Shown here piece by piece: positions 59,966-64,000 of a stretch of 64,000 nucleotides of DNA; the stretch's first letter is position 1; every line of letters begins with the position of its first letter. The notes beneath the pieces are model-generated. The model saw only the letters and a program-made list of their open reading frames with translations. It did no database searches and was not told where the DNA came from. Location: positions 36,345 to 100,344 of the forward strand of contig VBBP01000050.1 of NCBI GenBank assembly GCA_005884195.1, given 5' to 3'. Made by a program: the position numbers and the translations under genes. Origin of the DNA: Candidatus Bathyarchaeota archaeon (GTDB lineage: Archaea; Thermoproteota; Bathyarchaeia; 40CM-2-53-6).

Positions 59966-61048
59966 TTGAGTACATGGTACCCACAGGTCACGGAGAAAAA
60001 GGGGCGCGTAGCCCGGATTATCAGGTACCTCAAGGCGCATCCACTGCTCTGCTTGCTAATTCTGACCCCAGGGATTCCAGAGTACCTTTCAGGCTCAAGC
60101 AACATGGCTTTCTTGGTCCTATCTCCTCCAGTATTCCTTCTATTCCTCGCTGCCAACCTGGCACTCTATGGTCCAGGTGTCATATTGATCCGTGAGGCCA
60201 AGATTCGTTGGAACAAAGGCTGGGCATCTGTCTTCCTCCTTGGTGCAGCTTATGGGATCGTTGAGGAAGGGCTAGCTTTGCGGACGCTTTTCAATCCAAC
60301 GTCTTCAGTGGTGGGAAATCTAGGTGTCTACGGGCACTGGCTCGGCGTTAACTGGGTCTGGACCGTTGGATTAGTGATCTTCCATTCAGTCTTCAGCATT
60401 GGTCTGCCAATTTTCATCTTTGGATTAGCTTTCCCAGATCTGAAATCAAAGAGCCTCGTCTCGATAACGGGGATACGAATCAGCATACTAACCTTAGCTG
60501 TTGATTCTGTTCTCCTTTCGTTACTCGTTAATTATTGGCCCGCGGAGATATGGGGTCTGCTGTTTCTGTCAAGCATCGTAGTTATACTGCTCGTTGTGGC
60601 CGCGAAGAAATTGCCAGCTGATTTTCTGAAGACTGTCAGAGCAGAGCCGAGGTGGAGGCCCCGAGCATTCTTCCTGCTCGGAGTAACGTTCTTTCCGATT
60701 TGGCTGCTTGCAGGAGGCTTCGCAGCAAGTGCTAACCTCTTCCCGCCTATCATCGTGGTTTTCGATATCGTTGTCTCGCTGTGGATACTGAGGCTCGTAT
60801 TCAGGTCAATGGGAACCGAACTGAATCAAGCCCACAAAGTCGCGTTCGCCTTCGGACTGATCTCTCCTATCATGATCTTCGGCATCGCGGCCAGCGCATC
60901 TTTCCCGCTCGTCATAATGAACGATGTGCTCGTCATCCTCTTCTCCAAGAAGATGTGGACAAAATGGAAGGCATGGACATTCACCCAGCATTATTCGCTC
61001 ATGCAAGGGCTTCCAAAGTTGGGCGGCGATGGAAGCTCTATGCCATAG
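59966..61048 (+). CDS. multi-pass membrane protein, possibly CPBP-like
   Basis: 360 residues from a TTG, with about ten helices. One helix contains AYGIVEEGLALRTLFNP and a later one VIFHSVFSIGLPIF, which recalls the Glu-Glu...Arg and His motifs of CPBP intramembrane proteases, but the spacing (EE-x4-R) is off by one from the family rule. I therefore leave the function open. No neighbour suggests a substrate. Confidence 0.6.
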   Translation: MSTWYPQVTEKKGRVARIIRYLKAHPLLCLLILTPGIPEYLSGSSNMAFLVLSPPVFLLFLAANLALYGPGVILIREAKIRWNKGWASVFLLGAAYGIVEEGLALRTLFNPTSSVVGNLGVYGHWLGVNWVWTVGLVIFHSVFSIGLPIFIFGLAFPDLKSKSLVSITGIRISILTLAVDSVLLSLLVNYWPAEIWGLLFLSSIVVILLVVAAKKLPADFLKTVRAEPRWRPRAFFLLGVTFFPIWLLAGGFAASANLFPPIIVVFDIVVSLWILRLVFRSMGTELNQAHKVAFAFGLISPIMIFGIAASASFPLVIMNDVLVILFSKKMWTKWKAWTFTQHYSLMQGLPKLGGDGSSMP

Positions 61049-61265
61049 CGTTATCGGACCGCCGGTCAAGAACCTAGGGATTGCGTTCCAGACATGGCGA
61101 CTTCTCCGCCATAGTCTTTGAAGGCCTCTTAACAGAAGAGAGGAACGCTTGAACCAGCGCGCTTTACAGTCGTTCTCAATGGGCTAATCGGAGAAATGCC
61201 CTCGGCGTGCCTGAAGAACCTGTATATGCCCCAGATAGATTGAGCGGGAGAAGTTAGAAGGAAAA

Positions 61266-61505
61266 ATGAGCGCCAAGAGTATGAAGACAGCTCTCAAGGG
61301 AACCAGTATCGAGGAGAAAGACGCGAAGGAGATTATTTCGGGGGTCCAAGCAATGTACGAAAAGGTTCCTGGATTCATCCGGCCTATGCTACCAAGCCTG
61401 CCCGACATTCTCAAACGAATCCCTTCGAGCGCTGGAAAATATACTCTCAACGAGATCATCCAGCTTCTAGACTGGGCCTATGAAAGTGGACAATTGAAGA
61501 AATAG
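61266..61505 (+). CDS. small soluble protein, unknown function
   Basis: 79 residues, ATG start with a GAAGGAAAA purine stretch upstream. The chain is predicted helical (SIEEKDAKEIISGVQAMYEKV; LNEIIQLLDWAYESGQLKK). It lies 15 bases before the CoaBC gene on the same strand and is probably in its operon. No family is recognised. Confidence 0.6.
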   Translation: MSAKSMKTALKGTSIEEKDAKEIISGVQAMYEKVPGFIRPMLPSLPDILKRIPSSAGKYTLNEIIQLLDWAYESGQLKK

Positions 61506-61520
61506 AGAAGCAGGTCGGAA

Positions 61521-62783
61521 ATGACCCACCCGTCCAAGGACATCACTGGAACTTCTGGCTCACAACTCTCCGGAAAGAAGATCGCACTCCTAGTGTCAAG
61601 CAGCGTTGCCGCGTTCAAAGTTCCCGAGATCGCGCGCGAGCTGATGAGACATGGAGCAGACGTGTATGCAGTGATCTCTCCATCGACCGAGAAGATGATC
61701 GGATCCGATCTTCTCGAGTGGGCCACAGGAAATCCAGTAGTCCGGGAGCTTACCGGCAAACTGGAGCATATCGCCCTTGCTGGAAAGAGTTCTGGGCACG
61801 TTGATCTCGTTCTCATCGCTCCTGCAACCGCTAATACGATCGGGAAGCTTGCAACAGGAATTGACGATACGCCAGTCACGACGGTGGCTGCGACCGCTAT
61901 CGGTTCAAAGCTGCCCGTTCTTATTGCTCCAGCGATGCATGAGCCATTGTATGATCATCCGATAGCTCAAGAGAACATTGTGCGTCTCAAGAGGATCGGG
62001 GTCGAGTTTGTCGAACCGGAGATTGTGGAGGGAAAGGCGAAGATTGCCTCAACGGCCAAGATTGTCCAGGCCGTCATCACGCGCCTCTCTTCTCAGCTCT
62101 CATCTCAGAGAAGAGATCTTGAGGGACATAGAGTGCTGGTCACTGCGGGTCCCACGATCGAACACATTGACCCTGTCAGGGTGATTACTAACCGGTCTTC
62201 AGGGAAGATGGGTGTAGCAATTGCTGAGGAAGCATGGTCAAGGGGTGCTGAGACAACGTTGATTCTGGGACCCGGCTCAGTCACGCCTCCTCCTAGCGTG
62301 AAGACTGTCAGGGTTGAAACCACGGACGAGATGCTTGAAGCCACGCTTCGTGAGTTGAAGAAAGGCAAACATGATCTGGTTTTCGCCGCTGCAGCCCCAA
62401 GCGACTATAGGCCATCAACCTCGGCTGGCAGAAAAATAAGCACAAGAAAGGAGAAGACCGTCGAGCTGGAGCTTGAGGCCACCCCGAAGATAATACGAGA
62501 GATTCGCCTTGCAAGCCCAAACTCGTTTCTTGTAGCGTTCAAGACGGAACACGGCGTATCGAACGAGCAACTTGTGACAGAAGCGTTTGAGATACTCAGT
62601 GAGAAAAGCGCGGATCTCGTCGCGGCCAACGATGTCTCGATCGAGGGTGTGGGGTTTCAGACTGACACCAACGAGCTGTTCGTTGTTGACGAGCGAAAGA
62701 AGGTAACCCACATCGCGTTGGCGCCGAAGCGTGAGGTTGCGCGGCAGCTGTTGGACATTGCAGTTAAGAAATTGAAAGGCTAA
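61521..62783 (+). CDS. coaBC: bifunctional CoaBC (PPC decarboxylase / PPC synthetase)
   Basis: 420 residues. The N-terminal flavoprotein half has KIALLVSSSVAAFKVPEIAREL, then LIAPATANTIGKLATGI and the PAMHEPLYDHP substrate clamp (usual form PAMN). The CoaB half begins HRVLVTAGPTIEHIDPVRVITNRSSGKMGVAIAEEA near residue 195 and continues through FAAAAPSDYRP and VAANDVSIEGVGF. The enzyme joins 4'-phosphopantothenate with cysteine and decarboxylates the product, two steps of coenzyme A synthesis. Confidence 0.93.
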   Translation: MTHPSKDITGTSGSQLSGKKIALLVSSSVAAFKVPEIARELMRHGADVYAVISPSTEKMIGSDLLEWATGNPVVRELTGKLEHIALAGKSSGHVDLVLIAPATANTIGKLATGIDDTPVTTVAATAIGSKLPVLIAPAMHEPLYDHPIAQENIVRLKRIGVEFVEPEIVEGKAKIASTAKIVQAVITRLSSQLSSQRRDLEGHRVLVTAGPTIEHIDPVRVITNRSSGKMGVAIAEEAWSRGAETTLILGPGSVTPPPSVKTVRVETTDEMLEATLRELKKGKHDLVFAAAAPSDYRPSTSAGRKISTRKEKTVELELEATPKIIREIRLASPNSFLVAFKTEHGVSNEQLVTEAFEILSEKSADLVAANDVSIEGVGFQTDTNELFVVDERKKVTHIALAPKREVARQLLDIAVKKLKG

Positions 62784-62813
62784 GGTCAGAGGTCCTTTCG
62801 AACGTCGAAAAGG

Positions 62814-63584
62814 ATTGTTCGAGCAGCAGCGGTGCAGACTAGACCTGTAGCGACCTCAGTCAAAGAAACGATTTTCCGGGCGGTCAAGCAGGCAAAGCAG
62901 GCAGCAGAAAGAGAGGCGGACATTATTTGCCTGCCCGAGCACTGGTTGCCTGAAAAGACGATTCCATCACCCATGAGTCCTATTCCGGGGCTGCAATCGA
63001 TTGCTGAGGAGTACGGTGTGGTTGTTGTCGGAGGAGCTTTCTATGAAAAAGCCAAGGGGCGATTATATCTCAATAGCCCAGTCATCGGTCGCGATGGAGA
63101 AATCGTCGGACGACAACCGAAAGTCCACCTGTTTCATTTCGAGAAGAAGATTGCTCATCCAGGAAACGATTACAAGATCTTCCAGTTGGACGGGTTCAAG
63201 ATCGGGGTCCTCGTTTGTTATGATGTTGACTTTCCAGAGGCTTCCAGAATCCTGACGCTTAGAGGCGCGGACTTGTTGATGTGTCCTTCAAGAATTGTGA
63301 GACAAGGGATCGAGCCATGGCATCAATATGTCACGATTCGGTCCCTTGAGAACCGGATAGCGGTTGTGGCGCCCAACGTCTACTCGCCCCCCCTATTCAC
63401 TGGATATAGTATGATTGTCAGTCTCAAGGAAGATCCGAAGATGAGGATATCTCACCCGAGGATGCACGTGTTCAAAGAACGGAGAGAGGGAATAGTCATC
63501 GAGGACATTGATCTCGCGCTTCACGCTAAACTGCGTAAAGAACGGTTCGTTGATCGAAGGCCAGAAACATATGTCTGGAATTGA
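62814..63584 (+). CDS. carbon-nitrogen hydrolase (nitrilase family), start non-canonical
   Basis: GTG 62832 gives 250 residues, but the preceding codons read RIVRAAAVQTRPVATSVKE, the standard first strand of the family. Between the CoaBC stop (62783) and 62832 there is no ATG, GTG or TTG; ATT at 62814 would give a perfect M-V-R-A-A-A-V-Q-T start. The triad is Glu in CLPEHWLPEK, Lys in RQPKVHLFHF and Cys in VLVCYDVDFPEA. It follows coaBC by 30 bases. Confidence 0.85.
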   Translation: MVRAAAVQTRPVATSVKETIFRAVKQAKQAAEREADIICLPEHWLPEKTIPSPMSPIPGLQSIAEEYGVVVVGGAFYEKAKGRLYLNSPVIGRDGEIVGRQPKVHLFHFEKKIAHPGNDYKIFQLDGFKIGVLVCYDVDFPEASRILTLRGADLLMCPSRIVRQGIEPWHQYVTIRSLENRIAVVAPNVYSPPLFTGYSMIVSLKEDPKMRISHPRMHVFKERREGIVIEDIDLALHAKLRKERFVDRRPETYVWN

Positions 63585-63590
63585 AGGAGA

Positions 63591-64000
63591 CTGACCGAGA
63601 GAAGGATTCGCGGAGTCGTCTTCGACCTAGATAACACTCTCATCCAGTCCAAGAAAGGCGCTCGCCAGGGCCTCCGAACAGTCGCAACCATCTTCGCGAA
63701 ACGATTGAGGAAAGAAGGATACCACTACGCTGAGGGAAATTTGCTCAGAAGACTCCGGCTCATCGATTTGGAAATGCACGGCCGAAAATTTCTGTACAAT
63801 CGCGATGTTTGGTGGGAGACTCTGCTCAAGCAGCTGGGTTTGTCGATGCTGAAAGCTTCGTGGATTCATGGAACAACTCGCCGATATTGGAAGACGTACG
63901 CCGGGGCGAGTCCGATTTTCTCCGACACGATGTCGACCATTCAACGACTGAAGAAGGCAGGGTTTAGACTCGGAATGGTCTCCGACTCAGACGGGACGCC
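63591..64000 (+). CDS. HAD-superfamily hydrolase, cut by the window end
   Basis: The frame encodes IRGVVFDLDNTLIQSKKG, the HAD motif I with both catalytic aspartates (D-x-D), a helical cap (IDLEMHGRKFLYNRDVWWETLLKQLGLS) and motif II region RLGMVSDSDGT, then leaves the window. After the in-frame stop at 63582 the first possible starts are CTG 63591 and ATT 63606; no ATG, GTG or TTG exists before motif I. A GAAGGAGA sequence stands directly before CTG. HAD enzymes are mostly phosphatases; the substrate is unknown. Confidence 0.85.
   Translation, partial: MTERRIRGVVFDLDNTLIQSKKGARQGLRTVATIFAKRLRKEGYHYAEGNLLRRLRLIDLEMHGRKFLYNRDVWWETLLKQLGLSMLKASWIHGTTRRYWKTYAGASPIFSDTMSTIQRLKKAGFRLGMVSDSDGT

Noticed and set aside
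1-64000. CRISPR arrays, integrases, transposases, toxin-antitoxin pairs
   Set aside because: I looked for regularly spaced repeats and typical protein motifs and found none in the window.

Overview
The window reads as chromosomal DNA of a mesophilic archaeon. Archaeal markers are Dph2 (diphthamide synthesis), ribosomal protein L10e, a METTL5-type rRNA methyltransferase, CoaBC, an archaeal-type PEP synthase, a UPF0146 protein, RAD55/KaiC-like and Lrp/AsnC, HxlR and ArsR-type regulators. Many genes start with TTG or GTG and have TATA-like boxes close to the start codon. A member of the Thermoproteota/TACK group (Nitrososphaeria or Bathyarchaeia type) seems most likely, but that is inference; no rRNA or tRNA gene was seen. 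The lifestyle looks heterotrophic: peptidases, two nitrilase-family amidases, a hydantoinase/oxoprolinase pair, an FAD-linked oxidase and many membrane exporters.

Layout. 0-8.5 kb: TauE/SafE exporter with its DUF1634 partner, GNAT, TPR protein, PiT phosphate transporter, VOC protein, S9 peptidase, KaiC-like ATPase. 8.5-16.5 kb: a RIO-kinase fragment, a long coiled-coil protein, an Lrp regulator with a clear dyad, three NTF2-fold proteins around an HxlR regulator, then an FMN reductase / MtrA-DUF4346 / CDGSH operon. 16.5-28 kb: a circularly permuted solute-binding protein, an M20 peptidase, a dprA-phosphoribosyltransferase pair enclosed by two copies of a 220-bp direct repeat, an ABC exporter, an ArsR-type regulator and an M29 peptidase. 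28-37.5 kb: FAD oxidase, a small zinc-ribbon gene, VTT and MMPL membrane proteins, EamA and CDF transporters, a PEP-mutase-like enzyme. 37.5-46 kb: BtuF-like protein, ECF-type S component, DUF4430 protein and an alpha/alpha-toroid protein, interleaved with hyuB and hyuA and a candidate structured RNA. 46-64 kb: Mre11/Rad50-like pair, Dph2-METTL5, a second MMPL transporter, nitrilase, L10e-PEP synthase, UPF0146, CoaBC, a second nitrilase and a HAD hydrolase cut by the window end.

The most notable system is at 37.5-42.8 kb. A BtuF-like corrinoid-binding protein, an ECF S component, a membrane-anchored DUF4430 (transcobalamin C-terminal fold) protein and a secreted squalene-cyclase-like toroid/PKD protein look like a split version of animal intrinsic factor/transcobalamin. 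The two transcription units carry the same 18-bp dyad at their promoters, which points to one regulon, probably for corrinoid capture.

Three other points stand out. The Rad50-like ATPase has a transmembrane hairpin where the zinc hook should be. The family-5 solute-binding protein has its C-terminal lobe moved to the N-terminus. At least six genes have a recognisable N-terminus but no ATG, GTG or TTG in frame, and in two of them a CTG overlaps the upstream stop codon as CTGA, suggesting regular use of non-canonical start codons.
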